NCBI RefSeq assembly: GCF_002159265.1
Contig: NZ_NFHG01000001.1
Coordinates: 372,001-436,000 of the forward strand
Reading direction: 5' to 3'
From: Flavonifractor sp. An82
Lineage (GTDB): Bacteria > Bacillota > Clostridia > Oscillospirales > Oscillospiraceae
DNA: 64,000 nt
The notes beneath the pieces are model-generated. The model made no database searches, was not told where the DNA came from, and saw nothing but the letters and a program-made list of their open reading frames with translations. A program made the position numbers and the translations under genes. Positions 7,053-13,750 of the stretch are shown piece after piece. Within the stretch, counting starts at the first letter, position 1. Each line of letters opens with the position of its first letter.

Positions 7053-8216
7053 GTGACTAAGGTTTATATCATCCGTCACGCGGAGGCGGAGGGCAACCTG
7101 TACCGCCGGGTACACGGCTGGTACAACAGCCTCATCACCGACAACGGCTACCGGCAGATCGCCGCCCTGCGGGGGCGGTTTGCCGATGTGCACATTGACG
7201 CGGTGTACTCCAGCGACCTGTTCCGCACCATGACCACCGCCACGGCCATCTATCCCAGCCATGGCCTGGAGCTCCACACCACCCCCGCCCTGCGGGAGAT
7301 CGGCGTGGGAGTCTGGGAGGACAAGCCCTGGGGAGCGCTGGAGCGGCACGACGCCATGCGGCTCATCCGTTTCAACCACGCCTCTCCCGAGTTCCAGGTG
7401 GAGGGGGGTGAGACCTTCGCCCAGGTCCAGGCCCGGATGAAGGGGGCGGTGCTGGACATTGCCGCCAAACACCCCGGCCAGACGGTGGCCCTCTTCTCCC
7501 ACGGCTCCGCCATCCGGTGCCTCCAGGGCGCCATCCGGGGCCTGGGTCCCGGCGAGATGGACAGCCTGGGTCACAGCGACAACACCGCTGTCACCTGCAT
7601 GGAGGTGGAGGGGGATCAGATCAGCATCCTCTTTGAGAATGACAACTCCCACCTGCCGGAGGAGATCTCCACCCTGGCCAGCCAGAAGTGGTGGAAGGCC
7701 CGGGAGGGCAGCCTTGCAGACGCCAACATGTGGTTCCGTCCCCTGGATCTGGACCGGGAGGAGGAGCTCTACCTGGCGGCCCGGCATGATGCCTGGGTGG
7801 ACATCCACGGAGAGCAGGCCCCCTTTGATGGGGCTGGCTTCTGCAAGGACGCCCGGGCTTGCTGGGAACAGGACAAGGAAAAAGCCTTGTCAGTCGCCAT
7901 GCAGCGGGATCAGGTGGCCGGTGTGCTCCAACTGGATCTGGAGCGCTTTGCAGAGGATGGTATCGGCTACATCCCCTTTGTGTACATGAATCCTGAGCAC
8001 CGCAAAAAGGGGCTGGGCGTCCAGCTCATCGGCCAGGCGGTATCGGTATACCGTCCTCTGGGCCGTACCCGCCTGCGGCTGCGCTGCGCCCCCGAAAACG
8101 CGGTGGCCCAGCGGTTCTATAAGAAGTACGGCTTTGAAAAGGTGGGGGAGGAGCACGGCCGTGTGACCCTGGACATTTTGGAAAAATACATCGGCTATGA
8201 GGCCAGGAACGGATAA
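7053..8216 (+). CDS. Histidine phosphatase / GNAT acetyltransferase fusion
   Basis: 387 residues from GTG 7053 (GAAGAGGG ribosome site, 8-base spacing); GTG 7044 is less likely. Residues 1-200 are a phosphoglycerate-mutase-like histidine phosphatase: R-H-A-E near the N-terminus supplies the phospho-histidine, and L-F-S-H-G-S supplies the second histidine. Residues about 240-387 form a GNAT N-acetyltransferase: V-Y-M-N-P-E-H-R-K-K-G-L-G-V-Q-L is the acetyl-CoA loop, and N-A-V-A-Q-R-F-Y-K-K-Y-G-F the family's late motif. Substrates unknown. The gene is compact with ygiQ downstream. No frameshift is seen at the junction, so the fusion looks real. Confidence 0.88.
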   Translation: MTKVYIIRHAEAEGNLYRRVHGWYNSLITDNGYRQIAALRGRFADVHIDAVYSSDLFRTMTTATAIYPSHGLELHTTPALREIGVGVWEDKPWGALERHDAMRLIRFNHASPEFQVEGGETFAQVQARMKGAVLDIAAKHPGQTVALFSHGSAIRCLQGAIRGLGPGEMDSLGHSDNTAVTCMEVEGDQISILFENDNSHLPEEISTLASQKWWKAREGSLADANMWFRPLDLDREEELYLAARHDAWVDIHGEQAPFDGAGFCKDARACWEQDKEKALSVAMQRDQVAGVLQLDLERFAEDGIGYIPFVYMNPEHRKKGLGVQLIGQAVSVYRPLGRTRLRLRCAPENAVAQRFYKKYGFEKVGEEHGRVTLDILEKYIGYEARNG

Positions 8217-8226
8217 GAGGAACGAT

Positions 8227-10188
8227 ATGAATGCATTTTTGCCCGTCTCCAAGGCGGATATGGAAGCCCGTGGTTGGGACGGGTACGACTTTCTGATCAT
8301 CACCGGCGACGCCTATGTGGATCACCCCACCTTCGGCTGCGCCATCATCTCCCGGGTGCTGGAGACTGAGGGCTACCGGGTGGCCATTCTGGCCCAGCCG
8401 GACTGGCGCAGGCCGGAGGCCTTTACAGCCCTTGGCCGGCCCCGCCTGGGCGTGATGCTGTCTGCCGGCAATCTGGACTCCATGGTGGCCCATTACACTG
8501 TGGCCAAGAAGCGGCGGCACGACGACGCCTATTCCCCGGGCAATCAAGCGGGGCTGCGCCCCGACCGGGCCTCCATCGTGTATGCCAACAAGGTGCGGGA
8601 GGTCTATGGGGACATTCCTCTGATTATCGGCGGCCTGGAGGCCTCCCTGCGGCGCTTTGCCCACTACGACTACTGGGAGGACAAGGTGCGCCGGTCAGTG
8701 CTCTTTGACAGCCAGGCCGACCTGCTGGTGTACGGCATGGGAGAGACCGCCACCCGTGAGATCGCCGCCCGGCTGGCCTCAGGCACCCCGGTAGGGGAGA
8801 TCACGGATGTAAAGGGAACTGCCTTTATTGCGAAAAACCCCTCTGCCTGCGTCTATCCCAAGGTGGAGTGCCCCTCCTACGAGGAAGTGCGGGCCGACAA
8901 GCGGCAGTATGCAGTAGCCAACCAGATCCAGTATGAGGAGCACGACCCGGTGCGGGGGAAGGCCATCCTCCAGCGCCACGGGGACCGGCTGCTCATCGTC
9001 AATCCTCCCGCCATGCCCCTTACTACGGCGGAGCTGGACTTTGTGGCCGAGCTGCCCTACGTCCGGGAGCCCCACCCCATGTACGACGAAATGGGGGGCG
9101 TGCCCGCCATTGAGGAGGTGCGCTTCTCGGTGGCCCACAACCGGGGCTGCTTCGGCGCCTGCAATTTCTGCTCTCTGGCCTTCCACCAGGGGCGGATCAT
9201 CACCTCCCGCAGCCATGAGAGCGTGCTGAGAGAGGTGGAGGGGCTGACCCACCACCCCGGCTTCAAGGGCTATATCCACGATGTGGGCGGCCCCACCGCC
9301 AACTTCCGGCGGCCTGCCTGCAAAAAGCAGATGAAGGCGGGACTGTGCCGGGGCAAGGCCTGTCTGGCCCCTGAGGCCTGCCCCAATCTGGATGCCGACC
9401 ACACCGACTATCTGATGCTGCTGCGGAAGATCCGCCAGATCCCCGGCATCAAGAAGGTCTTTATCCGCTCCGGCATCCGCTTTGACTATATGCTCAAGGA
9501 TAAGAGCGGAGAGTTCTTCGCCGAGCTGGTGAAGCACCATGTGTCCGGCCAGCTGAAGGTGGCCCCGGAGCACTGCGTCAACTCGGTGCTGGATTATATG
9601 GGGAAGCCCCATATCGAGGTGTACGAGAAGTTCAAGCGGAAGTATGAGTCCCTGAACCAGAAGTACGGCAAGGAGCAGTATCTGGTGCCCTATCTCATGT
9701 CCTCCCACCCGGGCTGCACCCTGGAGGACGCGGTGAAGCTGGCTCAATGGCTCAACCGCACCGGCCGTCAGCCCGAGCAGGTGCAGGACTTCTATCCCAC
9801 CCCGGGCACCCTGTCCACCTGTATGTATTATACCGGCATTGATCCCCGGACCATGAAGCCGGTGTATGTGCCCCGCGACCCCCACGAGAAGGCCATGCAG
9901 CGGGCTCTGATGCAGTGGAAGCGGCCTGAAAAGCGGCCTCTGGTGAGGGAGGCCCTTCACCGGACCCACCGGGAGGACCTGATCGGCTTCGGCAAGGACT
10001 GTCTGCTGCGGCCGGAAAAGCATTTCAAGGCCCAGACGGAAAAGCCCGCAGCCCGGGGCAAGGCGGGCAAAGGCGCGAAACAAACGGTCCGGAAGGACGC
10101 CAAGCCCCAGGCCAGACCCACCCGCAAGGCGGGCTGGGCGGTGGCCAAACCCAAGAAAAATGCCCGGCCCCGCAAAGGAAAATCCTGA
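8227..10188 (+). CDS. YgiQ family radical SAM protein
   Basis: 653 residues; ATG 8227 follows AAGAGGAACG and gives the family start (MNAFLPVSKADMEARGWDGY). A cobalamin-type Rossmann part (residues 1-200) precedes the radical SAM core with the cluster motif C-F-G-A-C-N-F-C at about residue 315, followed by the DUF3362-like region with further cysteines. The last 60 or so residues are a lysine/arginine/alanine-rich tail, common in this family. The reaction is unknown; nearby genes give no clue. An inverted-repeat terminator follows. Confidence 0.92.
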   Translation: MNAFLPVSKADMEARGWDGYDFLIITGDAYVDHPTFGCAIISRVLETEGYRVAILAQPDWRRPEAFTALGRPRLGVMLSAGNLDSMVAHYTVAKKRRHDDAYSPGNQAGLRPDRASIVYANKVREVYGDIPLIIGGLEASLRRFAHYDYWEDKVRRSVLFDSQADLLVYGMGETATREIAARLASGTPVGEITDVKGTAFIAKNPSACVYPKVECPSYEEVRADKRQYAVANQIQYEEHDPVRGKAILQRHGDRLLIVNPPAMPLTTAELDFVAELPYVREPHPMYDEMGGVPAIEEVRFSVAHNRGCFGACNFCSLAFHQGRIITSRSHESVLREVEGLTHHPGFKGYIHDVGGPTANFRRPACKKQMKAGLCRGKACLAPEACPNLDADHTDYLMLLRKIRQIPGIKKVFIRSGIRFDYMLKDKSGEFFAELVKHHVSGQLKVAPEHCVNSVLDYMGKPHIEVYEKFKRKYESLNQKYGKEQYLVPYLMSSHPGCTLEDAVKLAQWLNRTGRQPEQVQDFYPTPGTLSTCMYYTGIDPRTMKPVYVPRDPHEKAMQRALMQWKRPEKRPLVREALHRTHREDLIGFGKDCLLRPEKHFKAQTEKPAARGKAGKGAKQTVRKDAKPQARPTRKAGWAVAKPKKNARPRKGKS

Positions 10189-10195
10189 TGACTCA

Positions 10196-10242
10196 TCCAG
10201 CAGGAAGCAGTTTGTATGCTTCCTGCTGGATTTGTTATTTTT
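10196..10242 (+). terminator. Terminator after the YgiQ gene
   Basis: Perfect 14-bp stem (TCCAGCAGGAAGCA against its complement), 7-base loop, T-rich tail. Confidence 0.85.
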
Positions 10243-10254
10243 CATGGAAAATAC

Positions 10255-10282
10255 TTGATATAATGATAGAACGTAGTACAAT
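10255..10282 (+). promoter_or_regulatory. Promoter of the phosphodiester glycosidase gene
   Basis: TTGATA (10255-10260), 16-bp spacer, TACAAT (10277-10282), just after the YgiQ terminator. Confidence 0.6.
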
Positions 10283-10328
10283 ATAGGTAATCTCCGCCAG
10301 CGAAATAAAATGAGAGGATGTGTGTTTT

Positions 10329-11876
10329 GTGAAAAGACGTTTGTTGTCCCTGCTGGCAGTACTGGCCTTGATGGTATCCCTGATCCCCGGAGCGCTGGCT
10401 GCGCCCGAGGCACTGGTGATCACCATGCGGCTCAACAGTCCCTGGTGTGTCATTGGCGACACCGTGACCCAGATCGACTCGGAGAGCAGCGCCGTGGTGC
10501 TCATGTCGGAGAGCGGCCGCACCATGCTGCCCATCCGCCGGATGATCGAGGCCTACGGCGGCACCGTGGAGTGGGTGCCTGAGACCAACGGCGTGCGCTG
10601 CTCCCTCAACGGTACCTCGGTGGAACTGGAGTATGATTCCACAACCGCCCTGGTGAACGGGGAAGAGGTGACCATGGATGTGCCCATGCGGGCCAAAAAC
10701 AACCGCTCCTTCGTACCGGTGCGCTTTGTCAGCGAGAATCTGGGCCTGTATGTGGAGTGGGAGCCCCAGAACCAGATCGTGGTGGTGTCCAACGGACAGC
10801 TGGACAAAAACACCCTGACTGCCCTGCCCCAGGTCCAGAAGCTGGTGGAAAAGACCACCCCCAAGGCCTCCCCGGTGACCCTGACCTCCAAGAGCTATGC
10901 TCTGGCCTCCGGCACCGTCAGCGCCAATGTGATCACAGTGAATATGAAGGACCCCAGGGTGTCCGTCAAGTCCACCCTGAGCAATGGAAAGCTCAATTCC
11001 CCTGCCAGCTTCCAGTCCATGGCCGCCTCCTCCGGCGCGGTGGCGGTGATCAACGCCAATTTCTTTAACAGCAACAGCGCCGTTCAGGACCCCATCGGCC
11101 ACCTGATGGTGAACGGCCAGTTCGTGTATGCCAGCTCGGGCATCTCCTCCCTGGGCATCACCGATACCAACGAGATGCGCTATGGCCGGCCGCCGGTCTT
11201 TGTCCGCATCGAGACGGTGGACGGCGGCGCCTACCGCTGGTGGGACGCCTATGAGGTGAACATGCTCAAGCAGTTCAGCGGCCAGGCGGTGCTGTACACC
11301 CCCGCCCGGGGGACCTCCTTCCAGGTCACCTATCCTGGCTCCGTTCTGACGGTGATCAACAATGTGACCACCAGCTTCCAGATGGTGTCCGCCGGGCAGA
11401 CAGTGTCTATTCCCGCCAACGGCTATGTGCTCTACTCCAGCGACACCGTCACCAACTACAGCTTCTTCAACCAGTTTGAGGCGGGCCGCACCGTGGCTCT
11501 GCGTCCCTACCTGCAGCGGGACGACGTGGAGGGCTTCCAGCTGGACGGCGTGCAGACCATCGTGTCCGGCGCGCCCCGTCTGGTGCAGGACGGCGTCAAG
11601 AGCACCTATCTGGACCCCGGCTTCACCGAGGCCCGCTTCACCACCGCCGTCACCCCCCGTACCGCCGTGGGTACCACCAGCGACGGCAAGCTGCTGCTGG
11701 TCAATGTGAAGGCGGCCACCATCGAGCAGATGCGTGACCTGATGCTGACCCTGGGGTGCGTGGACGCCATCAACCTGGACGGCGGCGCCTCCACTGCCAT
11801 GTACTATAACGGTCAGGTCCTGTCCGCGCCCGGCCGTAATCTGACCTCTACCCTCCAGGTCTTTGTGTCCGAATAA
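10329..11876 (+). CDS. Secreted phosphodiester glycosidase (NAGPA-like) with copper-amine-oxidase-type N domain
   Basis: 515 residues from GTG 10329; the GAGG site at 10314 fits this start better than GTG 10320. A classical signal peptide (K-R-R, then L-L-S-L-L-A-V-L-A-L-M and an A-L-A-A cleavage site) comes first. Residues about 25-160 are a Cu_amine_oxidN1-like module (R-T-M-L-P-I-R-R-M, later F-V-P-V-R-F-V-S-E), thought to bind the wall or other proteins. The rest is the phosphodiester glycosidase domain, with A-V-I-N-A-N-F-F-N and the closing A-I-N-L-D-G-G-A-S-T motif. The family uncovers GlcNAc-1-phosphodiesters; in bacteria a wall-glycan role is inferred. Single-gene unit with its own promoter and terminator. 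Confidence 0.9.
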   Translation: MKRRLLSLLAVLALMVSLIPGALAAPEALVITMRLNSPWCVIGDTVTQIDSESSAVVLMSESGRTMLPIRRMIEAYGGTVEWVPETNGVRCSLNGTSVELEYDSTTALVNGEEVTMDVPMRAKNNRSFVPVRFVSENLGLYVEWEPQNQIVVVSNGQLDKNTLTALPQVQKLVEKTTPKASPVTLTSKSYALASGTVSANVITVNMKDPRVSVKSTLSNGKLNSPASFQSMAASSGAVAVINANFFNSNSAVQDPIGHLMVNGQFVYASSGISSLGITDTNEMRYGRPPVFVRIETVDGGAYRWWDAYEVNMLKQFSGQAVLYTPARGTSFQVTYPGSVLTVINNVTTSFQMVSAGQTVSIPANGYVLYSSDTVTNYSFFNQFEAGRTVALRPYLQRDDVEGFQLDGVQTIVSGAPRLVQDGVKSTYLDPGFTEARFTTAVTPRTAVGTTSDGKLLLVNVKAATIEQMRDLMLTLGCVDAINLDGGASTAMYYNGQVLSAPGRNLTSTLQVFVSE

Positions 11877-11889
11877 AGTCACTGCCATG

Positions 11890-11921
11890 AAAATCCCCCG
11901 CCAAAAGGCGGGGGATTTTTC
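11890..11921 (+). terminator. Terminator after the glycosidase gene
   Basis: Stem AAAATCCCCCGCC with its complement, AAAA loop, T run to 11921. Confidence 0.9.
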
Positions 11922-11923
11922 TC

Positions 11924-11952
11924 TTGACAGGGGAGAGGTCTGGTGCTAAAAT
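11924..11952 (+). promoter_or_regulatory. Promoter of the arsR-permease-thioredoxin operon
   Basis: Consensus TTGACA (11924-11929), 17-bp spacer, TAAAAT (11947-11952). The operator-like palindrome at 11958-11973 lies just downstream, where a bound repressor would block initiation. Confidence 0.75.
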
Positions 11953-11957
11953 GATCA

Positions 11958-11973
11958 ATCAAATAATTTTGAT
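11958..11973 (+). promoter_or_regulatory. ArsR-type operator 1
   Basis: ATCAAATAATTTTGAT: inverted ATCAAA/TTTGAT half sites around TAAT, the TCAA...TTGA layout of ArsR-family operators. It lies between the -10 box and the arsR start. A near copy is at 12298-12313. Confidence 0.6.
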
Positions 11974-11987
11974 GTGAGGTGAGCGGC

Positions 11988-12272
11988 ATGGATGGAGTAC
12001 ACCGGCGCAATGCCCGGGTGTTCAAGGCCCTGTGTGATCCCAAGCGGCTGGCCATTCTGGAACTGCTCCGGGGCGGGGAGAAATGCGCCTGCGTCCTGAT
12101 GGACCAGTTGGAGCTGGGCCAGTCGGCGGTGTCCTACCACATGAAGATCCTGTGCCAGTCCGGCCTGGTGGACAGCCGGCAGGAGGGGAAGTGGACCCAC
12201 TACCGGCTCAGTCCCGACGGCTGTGCCGCCGCCATTCGTCTGCTGGAGCAGCTGACCACGCCCGATGCGTGA
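11988..12272 (+). CDS. ArsR-family metalloregulator
   Basis: 94 residues. ATG 11988 is 6 bases after GAGGTGA; GTG 11979 is an alternative. Winged helix: F-K-A-L-C-D-P-K-R-L-A-I-L-E-L-L, then G-E-K-C-A-C-V-L-M with the Cys pair at the start of the DNA-binding helices where ArsR proteins bind As(III)/Sb(III), and the recognition helix Q-S-A-V-S-Y-H-M-K-I-L. Likely represses its own operon, whose next genes are an ArsP-type permease and a thioredoxin-like protein. A matched operator occurs before both arsR and the permease. Confidence 0.92.
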   Translation: MDGVHRRNARVFKALCDPKRLAILELLRGGEKCACVLMDQLELGQSAVSYHMKILCQSGLVDSRQEGKWTHYRLSPDGCAAAIRLLEQLTTPDA

Positions 12273-12297
12273 GCAGCTGCTTTTTCCCGGACAATAC

Positions 12298-12313
12298 ATC
12301 AAAAAATCTTGAT
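12298..12313 (+). promoter_or_regulatory. ArsR-type operator 2, before the permease gene
   Basis: ATCAAAAAATCTTGAT, 14 of 16 identical to operator 1, inside the 56-base gap between arsR and the permease. Extended outward it is a perfect ACATCAA/TTGATGT inverted repeat (12296-12315). No promoter is obvious here, so it may act as a second operator, or as a stem-loop that tunes permease expression. Confidence 0.5.
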
Positions 12314-12328
12314 GTGAGAGGTGTTGAT

Positions 12329-13342
12329 ATGGAACTGATTTCTGCCGGGTGGCAATTCGTTCAGAATCAGGTGCTGGGTATGAAGTGGCTGGAGGGGCTG
12401 ATTGGCCGGGGGCTGGAGGCCCTGGGGGTGGAGCCGACCACCCGATGGGGCGGCAGCTTGCAATTCTTCTGCTATGATGTGCTCAAGATCACCATTCTGC
12501 TGTGTGCCCTGATCTTTGTGGTGTCCTATATCCAGAGCTATTTCCCGCCGGAGCGCAGCCGCCGGATTCTGGGCCGGTTTCACGGCTTGTGGGCCAATCT
12601 GCTGTCCGCTTTGCTGGGGACAGTGACCCCATTCTGCTCCTGCTCCTCCATCCCGCTGTTCATGGGCTTCACCAGCGCGGGCCTGCCCATCGGGGTGACC
12701 TTTTCCTTTTTGATCTCGTCCCCCATGGTGGATCTGGGCAGCCTGGTGCTGCTGATGAGCATTTTCGGCGCCAGAGTGGCGGTGATTTATGTGGTGCTGG
12801 GACTGGTCATTGCGGTGGTCGGAGGCACGGTGTTGGAAAAGCTGGGCATGGAACGGTATGTGGAGGACTTTGTACGCCATGCCGCAGCCCTGGAAAGTGA
12901 GGACCATACTCTCACCCGCCGGGAGCGGGTGAGCTACGCCAAAGGGCAGATGACCGCCACCTTCCGCAAGGTCTTTCCCTATGTGCTAGTAGGCGTAGGC
13001 GTGGGCGCCGTCATTCACAACTGGCTGCCGGAGAGCTGGATCCAGAGCATTCTGGGAGACGGCAATCCCCTGGGCGTGGTGCTGGCTGTGCTGGTGGGAA
13101 TCCCCATGTATGCTGATATCTTTGGCACCATCCCCATCGCTGAGGCTCTGCTGACCAAGGGGGCCCAGTTGGGCACGGTGCTGGCCCTTATGATGGCGGT
13201 GACCACCCTCAGCCTGCCCTCCCTCATTATGCTGCGGAAGGCGGTAAAGCCCCGGCTGCTGGCCGCTTTTATCGGGGTGTGTACCCTGGGGATCATTGTG
13301 GTAGGTTATCTCTTCAATCTCTTTCAATGGATTATTTTATAA
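12329..13342 (+). CDS. ArsP-type permease (DUF318/UPF0718 family)
   Basis: 337 residues from ATG 12329 (GAGAGGTG upstream). Eight or more hydrophobic segments. The hallmark T-P-F-C-S-C-S-S-I-P-L-F near residue 105 gives the conserved cysteines of the PF03773 permeases, and G-I-P-M-Y-A-D-I-F-G near residue 258 is the second half's matching motif. Characterised members export trivalent organoarsenicals such as methylarsenite; others are uncharacterised. Lying between an ArsR regulator and a thioredoxin-like protein supports metalloid efflux. The substrate is inferred, not shown. Confidence 0.88.
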   Translation: MELISAGWQFVQNQVLGMKWLEGLIGRGLEALGVEPTTRWGGSLQFFCYDVLKITILLCALIFVVSYIQSYFPPERSRRILGRFHGLWANLLSALLGTVTPFCSCSSIPLFMGFTSAGLPIGVTFSFLISSPMVDLGSLVLLMSIFGARVAVIYVVLGLVIAVVGGTVLEKLGMERYVEDFVRHAAALESEDHTLTRRERVSYAKGQMTATFRKVFPYVLVGVGVGAVIHNWLPESWIQSILGDGNPLGVVLAVLVGIPMYADIFGTIPIAEALLTKGAQLGTVLALMMAVTTLSLPSLIMLRKAVKPRLLAAFIGVCTLGIIVVGYLFNLFQWIIL

Positions 13343-13355
13343 GGAGGATTTTATC

Positions 13356-13649
13356 ATGGGACTGTTTGGCAGCAAAAAGAAGGTGGGGGAGGACCACCCC
13401 AACGCGCCGGTTAAGGTGCTGGGCTCCGGCTGTGCCAAGTGCAACACTCTGGAGGATGTGACCCGGCAGGCCCTGGCGGAGTTGGGCCTGGACCTGGAGG
13501 TGGGCCACGTGACCGATTTCAGCCAGATCGCAGCCTACGGCGTCATGACCACACCGGCCCTGGTGGTGGACGGCAAGGTGCTCTCCGCCGGGCGGAGCCT
13601 CACCAAGGGGGAGGCCATGGAGCTGATTAGAAAGGCCAGAGGGCTGTAA
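13356..13649 (+). CDS. Thioredoxin-like (TM0996/MTH895 type) small protein
   Basis: 97 residues with AAGGAGG upstream. A short basic N-terminal stretch (MGLFGSKKK) leads into a thioredoxin_3-type fold: V-K-V-L-G-S-G-C-A-K-C-N-T-L with the redox CxxC, then V-M-T-T-P-A-L-V-V-D-G-K carrying the cis-proline. This family is regularly found beside DUF318 permeases and ArsR regulators in anaerobes. It may reduce or hand over the metalloid before export. Ends the operon; a terminator follows at once. Confidence 0.9.
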   Translation: MGLFGSKKKVGEDHPNAPVKVLGSGCAKCNTLEDVTRQALAELGLDLEVGHVTDFSQIAAYGVMTTPALVVDGKVLSAGRSLTKGEAMELIRKARGL

Positions 13650-13650
13650 G

Positions 13651-13682
13651 AAAAAGAGGGGGGGTCGTCCTCCCTCTTTTTG
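13651..13682 (+). terminator. Terminator of the arsR operon
   Basis: AAAAAGAGGG paired with CCCTCTTTTT, ending in the T run just before the next promoter's TTGACA. Confidence 0.8.
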
Positions 13683-13683
13683 C

Positions 13684-13712
13684 TTGACAGCCTATACCCC
13701 TATGGGTATAAT
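13684..13712 (+). promoter_or_regulatory. Promoter of the CPC-type metal ATPase gene
   Basis: Perfect TTGACA (13684-13689), 17-bp spacer, perfect TATAAT (13707-13712). Such a strong promoter implies tight repression; it is overlaid by the CsoR-like palindromes described separately. Confidence 0.8.
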
Positions 13713-13737
13713 GTGGGTGAGATACCCATGGGGGTAT
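13693..13737 (+). promoter_or_regulatory. Two CsoR-family-like operators
   Basis: Site 1, 13693-13710: TATACCCCTATGGGTATA, a perfect 7-bp inverted repeat inside the spacer and -10. Site 2, 13722-13737: ATACCCATGGGGGTAT, 6-bp arms, just before the ribosome site. Centres are 28 bp apart. The ATACCC...GGGTAT layout is that of CsoR (Cu+) and CstR (persulfide) operators. No csoR-like gene is in the window. Confidence 0.65.
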
Positions 13738-13750
13738 AGGAGGTGTCATG

